This document shows, one piece after another, positions 33,877-45,413 of a stretch of DNA of 64,000 bases (position 1 is the first letter of the stretch; each line of letters starts with the position of its first letter). Where the stretch lies: NCBI GenBank assembly GCA_027886185.1, contig WOAB01000018.1, forward strand, positions 1,240,001 to 1,304,000, given 5' to 3'. Source of the stretch: Rheum nobile (lineage: Eukaryota; Streptophyta; Magnoliopsida; Caryophyllales; Polygonaceae). Below the pieces are notes generated by a model, which worked only from the letters and a program-made list of their open reading frames with translations, had not been told where the DNA came from and made no database searches. The translations under genes and the position numbers were made by a program.

Positions 33877-36800
33877 ATGTGATGTGTAAATTAGTACAAA
33901 GTTTTTCAAGTCACAAAGGAAAATTACTGTTTTTCTTATCAAAAGGTTTCAATCTGAGATTTGAAAATAGACGCATGAACCTCAAATTGCTTGAATTTAA
34001 ATCTGACTAGTAGACATACTCGTGCTACACACGGGATATGTTTTGAATTTGGTTAATGAATTGTAGTAAATCTAGTGATGAATTTGTAAATTGTTCTCAA
34101 TATTTTTTGTACTAAATATTTATTTTAGTATGAGTTTACTTTGATTTGAAGTTGTAATTTGTGTATTCATATTTGTATCATGTAATCAACACTATGCATT
34201 TATATTTTGATTTTATCATGCGAATTTGTATTTTAGTACTATGTTTCGTTCATTCCATTGGTGATTGGTTAAATTATTAATATATGTAATGCTTTATTTG
34301 TTTGTCCTTATTTACAACATTGTATGAGAATTTTTTTTATAACAATTTATCATGTGCGTTCTTTTACATTTATATATTTTATATATTTAAATATTATATA
34401 CTATAAAATTATCACATAATTTTCTTTTAGAACACTAATAGTTGTAAGAAATTATGGAGAAGCAATGATTAACCAACTTAATAAATTTAATTAGTAAATT
34501 TTGCCATCCCTTAACAATTTAAATCTTAACAAATGTGATTTTGGTTCTATTTTTCTTACTCACCTTTAAGGTACAATATTACAAATTTTATTATTTTTGT
34601 TAATAGTATTATATATTTATTATGTCTTAAATGTTTAAATATAAATATGGGTTACTCTTTTATGCTATGAAATAATATTTATCTTTTATGATTATATCAT
34701 CTTTTATTAGAACTAAACAAAAATATGTTATGATATTATTATTGATACTACATTATTATTTTGTTAAAATTATTTCAGTGTTTTTTTGTCAAAAAAATAT
34801 TTCAGTGCTAGTACTTAGTAGTCAGTGCTTAATTTTATAGTTTCATTCCTGGATTCAAACGTTTTATAACTAAGCATGAATAACTTTCACATTTGATTAT
34901 GTATAGTAATATTGCACAACTACTATACATACTCTATTGTCGAAATTATTCATTATTTATATTCCTTACACATGATTTTATTTCACTACACTTTTCAAAT
35001 TGAGGATTATATTTTCTAATATATAATATAAGGTATCATTAATTATAATTATGTTAGGAGAGGAGAGTTGTATAACTTTTTTTATCTTTTAATCATGTTG
35101 ACAAATTTTCAAACGTTTTATCTTCTTCGAGGGTTAAATTAGGTTATACGGTTGTTAATCGACTGAATCTCGTCGTAATTTGGGCGGAAAACCAGAAAAT
35201 GCGAGGTTTTTTTGTTGGAAGATGAACGATAATTCCAGTACTCACCTCGTTTTAGTTGCTTTTAGTCTCAAGTAACTCGACATGTAACTTTTTTGAAGCC
35301 CTTTCTTAACTCTGTTGTGAATTGAACATTTATGGTACAACTGTTGATCCTAATTTTTATCTAACTTATAAATTTTTTCGTTTGTAACTCCATATCTTTG
35401 GTTGTTCGTGGTGATTTTGTTATATCCATTTGTTAAGCAATCAAAATATATATGAATTGGAAGTTAAATTCATCACCCATAAGTCTTGTAATATGCAAAC
35501 CATATTCTTGAACATATAGCTAAAAATTTCCAATTTAGAGTAGCTATTTTAGAATGACTTATTAAAAAAATCAATTTATTTTCAATTATGTATTTAACAG
35601 AAGATTAATGATTTTCCTATCATGGGTGGTTTTTAGTTACCAAATCAAATATGGGATGGTTCACTGTAACTTGACATTTTAAAAGCGTTTTTTTTTTCAT
35701 TTTCTTGTATTTTTTTTGTAAAATTGCCCTTTAATGGGTAATTTTATACAATTTACCTTATAATTACATAGTGAATGCGACTTTGATACTATGTTATCAT
35801 TCAATAGTTTTATGTTAACTGGAAAATATTCATTCCTCTATTATTGGTTGGATTCACAATGCTTTTTTGTTAACCGTTAGAGTTGATTGCCAATTATCCT
35901 GTCTTGGTTATAGTGGAAATTGGACTTGCATTTGGCTACTAATATTGACTTATAATATGCAAATTAATCATATTATTGAAGAGATATTGGTTGAAATATT
36001 CCTACATTGAGAATTTATAATTTTGTTTGTATGAAATTGAATGTGGATGAAATATCAAACTTAAATACCTCAAGGAAATCTTCACTATTAATTAACAATG
36101 CACTCTTTATACTTCAAAATAATGTTAGAATACTATATAATTTAGTATACAAAATTCTTGGACTATAATGTAACTTTTTTCATTTTCTTTGTACTTATAT
36201 TTTTTGTGTGAAAGTCTGAAATGCATAGCCTAAAAAGTCAAATATAAAAACACCAAACACCAGCAATTCTATAAGATTTTGTCACCATAACTATATATCC
36301 CGAAGTTTAAGGTATTAACCATATAGTCTATTTTACTGACATTAATATTTTTTGTATTTCCTCGTCTAATGACCAAGAATATAAAAATAGGCTAAAATAA
36401 GATGTAATTAACCAAAATGGTGAATGTCTTTACCATATTAACTGAGGTGACAACACTAAACATGCAATTCTTGTAAATTTACATATTTTTAAATATTTGG
36501 TGTTTGGAGGCCTCAAATTATGGAATTATCCCATATATATTTGCAGGTATGAATATAAGCAGAAAAGCACAGAAACTAAGTCGTACAAACTTGAATGTCA
36601 CTCCCAAACAAATTAAATAGACCATTAGTGTCCGGAACATAGACTCCAAAAAAACCTATGTACCTTATATGTCTGAAATTTGAAGAATAACATTGAAATC
36701 TAAAATTATTTATATAGTCCACTGGTTTGCTTTGTTTCTAGAGGTCTTGTGTAAGTTAATAAATGAAATATGTTCATTGTATTATTAAACATATACATAT

Positions 36801-37006
36801 ACAAATCAATATTAAAATAAGAAATACTTGAAAATTAAAATTATTGATGTACCATATAATCTGCTAGAAGGAGATATGAAGACTTGTATGTCCCGAGCCA
36901 ATCGAAAACATCTCATTTGCGAAAAATCATGACTTTAATCTCGGAGTTTACATCTTCAAGCAATTAGTTAAGTATATCAATGATTGTGCAGGGAGAAGTG
37001 AGGAAG
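33877..37006. other. AT-rich intergenic DNA
   Basis: About 3.1 kb of low-GC DNA with no supported ORF. Near 34,018 a short inverted motif (CTCGTGCTACACACGGG) resembles the GC-rich hairpin found in many plant non-autonomous Helitrons, but no clear ends are seen. The insertion site of G3 lies at its right end. Confidence 0.65.
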
Positions 37007-37011
37007 ATAAG

Positions 37012-39433
37012 TGTGATACCCCATAATTTTGTAAGGTTATATTGAGAATTATGGAATTTTCCCGGGTACCCGTTGTATACGTCGGATTTAATTCAGGTAG
37101 TTTGAGACATTCTGTAATGTGCTCTATATATGTAATATTTTTTTCAGTGAAATAATATATAGACAAGGTGCCTTAGATTTTAATTGTCGTTCGCGTACGA
37201 TAATTTTTATCTCGGTTTAACGTCTGGTTCGTTCAAAGCTGAACGGGCGAGAAAAGGGAGAAACGGCGACCGCCGTTCAGAAACGGCGACCGCCGTGGTT
37301 GGGCCCGAGGAGTCAGCTTCTAGCTGGCCGCGACAGACCTGGCGACGGCGACCGCCGCATTTACGGCGACCGCCGCATGCCCACCGCAGGCAAAATCACG
37401 GCGACCGCCGTGATTGTCCAGTGGGCAATGCCCGTTGGTCGCCGACGTCGTTCGAGGCGTGCCGTTGCGTCGTTTTCCGCGTCTTAGGGTTTGTTGGGTA
37501 TTCCTTGGGGTTTGCCTATATATAGAGGAGCTTGGGCATGGGTTTTGGGTCATCTACAACCCCGAATCGCTGCCAAAATTCTCCCTCAAAGTGAGTTGAG
37601 TTTCGTCGGTTTTCTTGTGCTCGCCGGAGGTGTTGTGGTGTGTTTCCAGAGTGCCTTTGTGAAGCTTTTGGTTAGCCTTGGAGGTTAGAAGCCAAAGCAA
37701 GTCGAAGGAGGCCAAACCGCTCGCGTTTTGGGGTGAGATTTCTCTCGTTCTGCGTCGTCTGAGTTCGTCACGGCGACCGCCGTGTTCTTCGCGGCGACCG
37801 CCGTGATGAAGACGGCGACCGCCGTGTTCTTCACGGTGACCGCCGCCAAGAACGGCGACCGCCGCCAGTGCCCAGAATGCCTTCGTGGCTTTGGCTTGGT
37901 CGGTTGTCGTCGTGGCGTCTTTCCTTTCGTGTTCTTTCGCCGTGTTTAGATTCGTACTGTTTATGTCAGATCTAACTTAGGGTTCCTTTTATGGGTCGAC
38001 TCGAAGGTTGTTGTGCTGTCGGAACTATACCGTGTCGAGCCCGGAATCCAGTGACGTCTTTAGACTATTCTGCGGAGTAAGGCAAGTGGCGGTTCGCTCT
38101 TGCTCGTTCGTTCCATATTTACATTAATTATCAGTAGTTTATCTGAGTAATTAATTTGGAATGAATATTCTGTTTGTCTGGAAACGGTTTTGATAAACTG
38201 TTTTGAAAATCATATAATAGGTTGTATATCTGTTAGAACAACGCTATTATCTGTGATCGCCTTTCGGGCCTTTATGTGGATTTATCCTGTAAATGTTGTG
38301 GTGCTGTAACTGTTTAGTTAGCACTGTTAGATATGAACGTTACTCGGACTCTATCCAGTCGTTTCTTTATAATCTGGTATCGGGGTGGCTCGTCCCCATC
38401 TGGTACTATTCTATGATCATGATCGGTCTCTTACACATGTGTGTAGAGACAGGACACTTAGCTGGTGTCACAAACCTTTCGGTATACGTCACTCTCGACG
38501 AAACGTATACTAAGATGTGTCGTCCCATTGGTGGGGTACACATGTAAAAGTCTATAATGTGATGTGTGTTTTGAAACATAAATCAGATAAGTGCTACCTT
38601 GACACACATAATTAATACACCTTGGGCGAGTAGTGCAGCTAGGAAAACTCGTCTTGACTTGAATGTAGTATGTTCTCTTTCCAATCTGGATTCGCTGTAG
38701 GCGATGAGGTTGGTCGTGAACCGAAGCATCTCAGTCAGTTTTAAATCATTGTTGAATGATTCTGTAACTTTCCAGATTTGTCATACTTCCTTAAAGACTC
38801 ATTTCAGTTGGAGTCTTCTTTCGAGTCGATTTCTGTGAAGATTCAGTCTTCCAGAATCTTCTCTTGTGCATACCTCTTGTTTATTCCAGTAGGAATATGA
38901 TGGTTGACTACCGTTATCGGTTATTATCCGAGAAGCGATGAGTCTAACCTAATATGATTGCTTCGAACCAGTCTGCATTATACCCTTGCTAGTCTATTCA
39001 TTTAGACTAACCAACCAATATTTTCCCTTGCATGGTTGGCTGGTGTCATCCGTTCGATTCGGCACATCAGTTAAGAAGTAGCTCATAAGATTAGAAGGAC
39101 TATGGAGTCGGCGGTGGTTTTTGAATGTTTTAAGTATTTCTTTAATCAGGTTATGATCCTTTGGACAATAACTCCGATTGTAATGTACTTTCTTAGTCTT
39201 CCGCTGTGTTTGGTTTAAACTATGTTTTGACCTATTCGGGATTGGGTTGTAATCCCGTAACTCTTGTTTCCTTGACAATGTTATGTTTTGGAATTTAATG
39301 ATTGATCATTGTGTATCAATCGCATTTCATAAATTGTGTTTATATGGTAAAGCCTTGGGTGATCTCGGTAAGGAACACTGGGGTCACTAGCGGTAATACC
39401 TTTCCAAAAGGGGTAAGTTTTGGGGGTGTTACA
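37012..39433 (+). repeat. G3 5' LTR
   Basis: Begins TGTGATACC, ends TGTTACA. It holds about ten palindromic GGCGACCGCC motifs in clusters at 37,264-37,410 and 37,770-37,870. Open frames here are by-products of the GC-rich clusters. Confidence 0.95.
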
Positions 39434-40570
39434 GTTGTGGTATCAGAGCGAAAGGTTTTAAAACGGGTTTGGAATTTTTATAAACCATTTATCCGTTTTC
39501 AAAATGCTTTAGAAAGGGCTCTGAATTTTCATGCTGAAAAGAATTTAAAAACACCGTTCATAGTCGTGTCTTCTTTACAGTCTGATATAGTAAGTTTGCT
39601 TCTATGTCTAGAAAGACTAATTCCTTCCTTATTGTTCGATAGGATGGGTGTCTGCTTTTCTATTGGTAGAGGGTCGGAAGACGCCAAGTCGGATCAGCCG
39701 AGGCTAGATTTTCCGTTACCTCAGCGATGTTTCGAGGTTGGAGGCCCGAGTAGCCCACCCGAAGACGCCAAGCACGTCCTCCCCGAGTCAGTTGTCCTTG
39801 TAGCCATGAATGCTATGGTCCCTAGACCTGCACCTGTGCCGCCACCAAGGGTGGAGGAAGTACAGGAATGGGAGCAGGAAGATGAGTTATCAAGGTATGA
39901 ACAAGGGGTTTACCAAGACGACTTTCTGCTAGGACCAATTCCCGAGGAGATCGAGTACGAGGAGGAGGAAGAGGAGATGCTTGAGCAAGATCCTGTTGAG
40001 GACGAGGATATGATCAAGGATGATTCTGAGGATGAGGATCCCATCGAGGATGATCCCGAGGATGAGGATCCCATCGAGGATGATCCCGAGGATGAGGATC
40101 CCATAGAGGATGATCCAGAAGAGGATCCAGAGTTGGACCTTGGAGGGCAGAATCAGGAGCCTGATACAGAATTGCCACCAGTGCTAGAGTACGCACCCAT
40201 GTCAGAAGCTGATTGGGAGGCAATGTATACCGAGTACGGTATTGGGAGAAGTGACAGGGAATCTCAGCCTATCCCTACTCCAAGGAGATGGAGGTCGGAA
40301 TCCGAGCTGCAGGAGATTCCCCGCCAGAGCGTGGTAATCTCCGCAGAACAGCAGCGTCAGAGGGATGAGCTGATCGCCAGTACTCAGAGGAGGGCTGGAA
40401 TAGGAGGACCAGTCATGGACGACCCATACTTTACCATGACTGAGCTAGGACTATGTGCTTCAGGGTCAAGCAGGGTGCGAAACCCATCGCCAGAGCTCGA
40501 TGGTGAGCCTAGCCCGAAGAGACCATGCACGAGTAGCCAGTCGTATGGGAGACATTTTGGAACGCCTTGA
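39302..40570 (+). CDS. G3 acidic-repeat ORF spanning the LTR/PBS joint
   Basis: An unbroken 422-residue frame starts within the LTR end, runs through the PBS and stops before gag at 40,568. Possible starts are 39,302, 39,644 (MGVCFSIGRG) and 39,814 (MVPRPAPVPPP). From about residue 170 it is Pro-rich, then strongly acidic with three EDEDPIEDDP units (40,020-40,120), then a charged tail with SSRVRNPSPELDGEPSPK. The G1 copy keeps the same frame apart from one TGA, which suggests selection for protein coding when the family was active. Unrecognised; no enzyme motif, no signal peptide, no membrane segment. Role unknown. Confidence 0.75.
   Translation: MIIVYQSHFINCVYMVKPWVISVRNTGVTSGNTFPKGVSFGGVTVVVSERKVLKRVWNFYKPFIRFQNALERALNFHAEKNLKTPFIVVSSLQSDIVSLLLCLERLIPSLLFDRMGVCFSIGRGSEDAKSDQPRLDFPLPQRCFEVGGPSSPPEDAKHVLPESVVLVAMNAMVPRPAPVPPPRVEEVQEWEQEDELSRYEQGVYQDDFLLGPIPEEIEYEEEEEEMLEQDPVEDEDMIKDDSEDEDPIEDDPEDEDPIEDDPEDEDPIEDDPEEDPELDLGGQNQEPDTELPPVLEYAPMSEADWEAMYTEYGIGRSDRESQPIPTPRRWRSESELQEIPRQSVVISAEQQRQRDELIASTQRRAGIGGPVMDDPYFTMTELGLCASGSSRVRNPSPELDGEPSPKRPCTSSQSYGRHFGTP
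39438..39449 (+). other. G3 primer binding site (tRNA-iMet)
   Basis: TGGTATCAGAGC, four bases inside the LTR end, identical to the G1 site. Confidence 0.9.
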
Positions 40571-40860
40571 GGAGGAGTGGCGTTGCCTATCGTATTAGTT
40601 TCGTTTCTTAGTATTCCAAGTTGTACTTTGTATAATATTTCAGTATTGCGGCAAGTATTCTGAGAAACACTTATATCTTCGAGCAACATTGTCCTAGCGC
40701 TCGAATGGTAGACTTATGTGTAGCTTGTGTAACAGTTCGAAGGTTCATCTATAAAATACCAAGTTGATCTATTCTGAGTAATTTATTTACGTTGGTATAT
40801 TGCATAAGTATATTGCATAATATTAATGTATTGAATGCTTGGCATTTGATCGGTAAATAG

Positions 40861-41750
40861 ATGATGAACCCAAGAAGCACGAGGAATTCGACTTGAGCCG
40901 GTGCTGGGACTAGCCAAAACCCCAGACCAGCAGGAAGAGGTGTTCAGGATGAACACGAGTCTGAGTCTCGCGTCCAGCAGAGGCGTGAAGGTCAGGATCA
41001 GACCCAGGCGCCGACGATGTTTGACGCCGCAGCTGTTGAGGCGATCCGTGGGATCGTGATGCAGGCTATTGCAGATGTGTTGAGACCAAGTGCGCCTCAA
41101 GCACAAGAAGTGCCTATTCACGCAGCGGTTCCTGATGTTGTGGAACCCAGAAACCCTGTGATTCAGGAGACTGTCGTCAGAGCAAGAGACAGCTATGGTC
41201 GCGCCCTTAAGACCATTACTTCCATGAGACCCGACTGCTATAACGGGAAAGGGGAGCCAGTGGCAGTGACTCATTGGTTCTCCCATATGGAGAGGCTGTT
41301 CAGGAACGTGGAGTGTACGGAGGCCGAGAAGGTCCATATCGCTTCTCTTCAGCTGAAGGAGGAGGCTAGCGAGTGGTGGGAGAGCACTGGTTTGGCTGAG
41401 AGTCCAGTGTTGACTTGGTCGATGTTCAAGACCAAGATGGTTGATCGCTTTTTCTCTCGTGCTATGAGAGAGGAGAAGCATAAAGAGTTCTTATATACCC
41501 TCAGACTGATGGTCTAAGAGTGACCGAGTTGGCATCTAAGTTCAACCATCTTCTACAATACGCCACTGCCGAGATCACCAGTGAGGCTCAAAAGATCTGG
41601 TACTTCCACGAGTGGATGAACCCGGATATCAAGCCATTAATGGTGCACCACACATGCTCTACCTTGGAGCAATATGTGGATTGTGCCTATAAGCTGGAGG
41701 TAACTCTCGAGGAGTCGACCAAGAGGCACAACCGACAGAAGTCGATGTAG
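40861..41750 (+). pseudogene. G3 gag
   Basis: Gag start at 40,861 (MMNPRSTRNS) is followed by a TGA at residue 12, where G1 has Arg codon CGA. The Gag core is open from 41,017 (AVTHWFSHMERLFRNVECTE and EASEWWES). A one-base insertion near 41,490-41,505 shifts the frame. The rest runs 41,520-41,750 and ends in TAG where G1 keeps CAG. Between them G1 and G3 carry different breaks, so the family's intact Gag can be understood from the pair without either copy being functional. Confidence 0.9.
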
Positions 41751-41828
41751 AATCAGAACCAGGGAGGTGGTTTTAAGCGCCCTGCGCCACCGTCTAACTT
41801 CGCCAAGTCCGGCCGAGCTAGGACGGAG

Positions 41829-44186
41829 ATGACGCAAGGAGGATCGACTCAGCAGTCAGGGCAGACCAGGAGTACAGTTCAGTGTTATAACTGCGGTACT
41901 GCTGGGCACAAGAGCACTGAGTGTCGGAAGGAGAAGAGGCCATGCTTTGGGTGTGGACGTGATGGTCATCTGCAAAAGTTCTGCAAGCAGGGAAAGCAGA
42001 AGGGAGTAGAGTCGCAGCAAGGGTCAGTTCATCAGAGCAACCGACCTAGGTTTAAGCCTGCCGAGACTCCTAGCCCTTCAGTGCAGACGACTGCTCAGAA
42101 CAGGGGAAAGGCCCCATCTGTTTCTGGAAGTCAGGGTCAACGCTTGTACGAGATGCGTGAAGCAGATGGACCCAACACTCCGATTGCTCAAGGTACTCTA
42201 TACCTTCACTCTACTTCAGTGTGCATTCTGTTTGATTCTGGTGCTACGCATTCCTTTATTTCGGATAGCTGTGTTAGCAAGTTAGATGTAGTGTGCAATG
42301 ATTCGTGCGACCCTTTCGTCGTTAATCTTCCTAATGGAGAACGTTTGGTGGGAACCAAGCATTTGTCCGATTTTCCGATTACCATTCAGGGTAAGGAATT
42401 TGAGGCAGATTTAATCTGTATAGCCATGGCTCCATACGACATTATCCTCGGTATGGATTGGCTAACGTGTCACAAGGCGGTGATCGACTTCAGTTCAAGA
42501 ACGGTGACGGTGGCATCTGGGGGCCAATTCGTGTGCAAGTTCAAAGGTCGAAATGACGCTGATAACGGCAAGCTGATCAATGCGATGGCTGCGTTTAAGC
42601 TATTACGACAAGGATGTGTCGGGTACCTTTGCTACTTGGATTCGCCCGAGAAGGATGGACCTGAGGTTCTTGATATTCCTATAGTTAGGGAATTTTCGGA
42701 TGTCTTTCCGGAAGAAATTCCAGGATTACCCCCGAACCGTGACGTTGAGTTTTCTATTGATCTCGAGCCTGGTACGACGCCGATTTCCAAATCACCGTAT
42801 CGGATGGCTCCGGCTGAGATGCAAGAATTGAAGAATCAACTTGAAGATCTTCTTGATAAAGGTTATGTCAGGCCGAGTGCATCGCCGTGGGGTGCTCCGG
42901 TATTATTCGTCAAAAAGAAGGACGGATCGTTCCGACTTTGTATCGACTATCGAGAGTTGAACAAGGTGACGATAAAGAACAAGTATCCTTTGCCTAGGAT
43001 TGATGACTTGTTGGACCAATTGCAGGGAGCAAAGGTTTTCTCCAAGATCGACCTGAGATCTGGATATCATCAACTCAGGATTCGTGAGCAGGACATTCCT
43101 AGAACTGCGTTTAGGACCAGATATGGTCATTACGAGTTCGTAGTGATGCCTTTTGGGCTTACAAATGCTCCAGCTGTCTTTATGGACTTGATGAACCGAT
43201 GTTTTCACCAGTACTTGGATAAGTTTGTGGTGGTCTTCATAGACGACATCCTGATTTATTCTCCGAATGAAGAAGTCCACGAGGAACATCTACGGATTTC
43301 CTTGTCGATCCTTAGACAACATCAGCTTTTTGCTAAACTGTCTAAATGTGAATTCTGGATAAAGGAAGTGGCTTTCTTAGGCCACGTGATCAATAAAAAT
43401 GGGGTTATGGTTGATCCCCAAAAGATAGAAGCGGTGGCTAATTGGACACAGCCCAAGAGCGTGAAGGAGGTACGCAGTTTTCTTGGACTTGCCGGGTATT
43501 ATAGAAGGTTCGTAGAAGGATTTTCAAAGATCGCTCTACCTATGACCAATCTACTCCGCAAGATCCACAAGAAGTTTGTCTGGAATGACAAGTGCGAGGT
43601 CAGTTTCCAGGAGTTGAAGCGACGGTTGACCTCGGCATCCGTGTTAGCACTCCCAGAGGGGAATGACGATTATGTGGTCTATAGTGATGCTTCCAAGTGT
43701 GGTCTTGGTTGTGTTTTGATGCAAAGGGGCATGGTCATTGCTTACACATCTAGACAACTCAAGACTTACGAAGAAAACTATCCGACCCATGATCTTGAGT
43801 TAGCAGCGGTTGTCTTTGCGCTGAAGATTTAGAGGCATTACCTCTATGGTATAAGATGCCAAGTCTTCACTGACCACAAAAGTCTCAAGTATATATTTAC
43901 TCAGAAGGAGTTAAATATGAGACAACGCCGCTGGCTAGAATTGCTCAAGGACTACGACATGGAGTTGTTGTATCATCCGGGCAAGGCTAATGTAGTAGCT
44001 GATGCACGAAGCCGGAAGACAATGCACGAGACTGTGGTTGCTCTACTTACTGCTCAAACCAAGCTAAACCAAGAGTCATGCGACATTGAAGTCTTATATG
44101 ACCAGCGTAGAGGGTACCTGAGTATGATGGAAATTTAGGCTACACTGCTGGATCAGATCAAAGAAAAGTAAGTCGATGACATCATC
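41829..44186 (+). pseudogene. G3 zinc knuckles, protease, RT and RNase H
   Basis: The frame from 41,829 shows two CCHC knuckles (CYNCGTAGHKSTEC and CFGCGRDGHLQKFC). Protease follows (FDSGATHSF, about 42,233), then RT with LCIDYRELNK, MPFGLTNAP and catalytic FIDDILIY (about 43,237-43,262). RNase H (VVYSDASKCGLG, about 43,675) leads to a TAG at 43,830 that replaces Trp TGG of G1. RNase H and the linker continue 43,833-44,138. Two further stops at 44,136 and 44,169 replace Gln codons CAG and CAA. All three are C-to-T or G-to-A changes. No indel is needed to explain the breaks. Confidence 0.93.
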
Positions 44187-45413
44187 TTGGTGAAGTTAAG
44201 CAGTGAAGTGATGGATGGGAAGGCTCCCAGCTTTGTGGTTCAGGATGATGGATCACTTTGGTTTCAGGATCGGATCTGTGTGCCTGACACAGAGGGTCTT
44301 CGTCAGTTGGTGATGAGAGAAGCTCATTCATCTGCTTATTCTGTGCATCCTGGCTCTAGCAAGATGTACAAGGATCTCAGGAATAAGTTTTGGTGGCCAA
44401 ACATGAAGTGGGACGTAGCAGACTTTGTGGCAAAGTGCTTAACTTGCCAAAAAGTCAAGATCAAACACCGCAGACCAGGTGGTGAGATGCTACCTCTCCC
44501 CATGCCAGAATGGAAATGGGAGGACATTTCCATGGACTTCGTCACTGGGCTACCCAAGACTCGAAGTCAGAGAGATGCTATTTGGGTAATTGTGGATAGG
44601 CTTACGAAGAATGCTCATTTCATAGCCATCAAGACCACATGGGAAACCCAGAAGCTAGCCGAAGTTTACCAGAAGGAGATTGTCCGCTTACATGACATTC
44701 CTAAGACCATTGTATCGGACCGAGATGGCCGTTTCATGTCAAGATTCTGGAAGGAACTTCATAAGGCTATGGAAACCGAGTTGAGGTTCAGTACAGCATT
44801 TCATCCTCAGACAGATGGCCAGTCTGAAAGGACCATCCAGACCCTGGAAGATATGCTTAGAGCTTGTGTGCTCAATCGTCTGACTAGCTGGGAGGACAGC
44901 TTGAGTCTAATTGAGTTCACGTACAACAATAGCTGGCATGCTACAATCAAGATGGCTCCGTTTGAAGCTTTGTATGGTCGCGGATGCAGATCTCCGATTT
45001 GTTGGGACGATAATGCCGACAAAATTCTGCTTGGACCAGAGTTGGTCGAAAGGACGGCTTCAGACATTGCTTTGATCAGACAAAGGATGTTGACCGCACA
45101 TAGTCGACAAAAGTCCTACGCAGATCGGAAGCGCAGGACTGTCGAGTTCGAGGTCGGTGACAAGGTTTTTGTCAAGGTATCGCCATCCAAAGGAGTTTTC
45201 AGATTTGGTAAGCGTGGGAAGCTTAACCCTCGCTACGTGGGACCATTCGAGATTCTGGATAGAGTGGGATCTCTAGCGTACCGCTTGGTGTTGCCGCCAT
45301 CGGCTCAGCCGGTGCATAACGTGTTCCACGTATCGTTACTCAGAAAGTATGTACCAGATGAGTCTCATGTACTTAGTTACGAGGACATCGAGATTCAAGC
45401 TAATGGTACTTAA
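44187..45413 (+). pseudogene. G3 integrase, C-terminus deleted
   Basis: Open for 408 residues. The HHCC finger (HPGSSKMYKDL, CLTCQKVK), core (DFVTGLP, VSDRDGRF, FHPQTDGQSERT), and GPFEIL/HVSLLRKY fold are present. The frame ends in TAA at 45,411, created where pol sequence is joined to mid-LTR sequence. About 85 residues with the chromo-like tail, present in G1, are lost, as is the PPT. Confidence 0.92.

Noticed and set aside
34010..34040. Helitron 3' end
   Set aside because: Hairpin-like CGTGCTACACACGGG motif only; no CTRR end, no TC start and no A/T target site could be fixed.
37264..37870. CRISPR-like array, because of regularly placed palindromes
   Set aside because: Plant LTR context, spacers short and uneven, no cas genes; spacing varies from about 12 to 60 bases.
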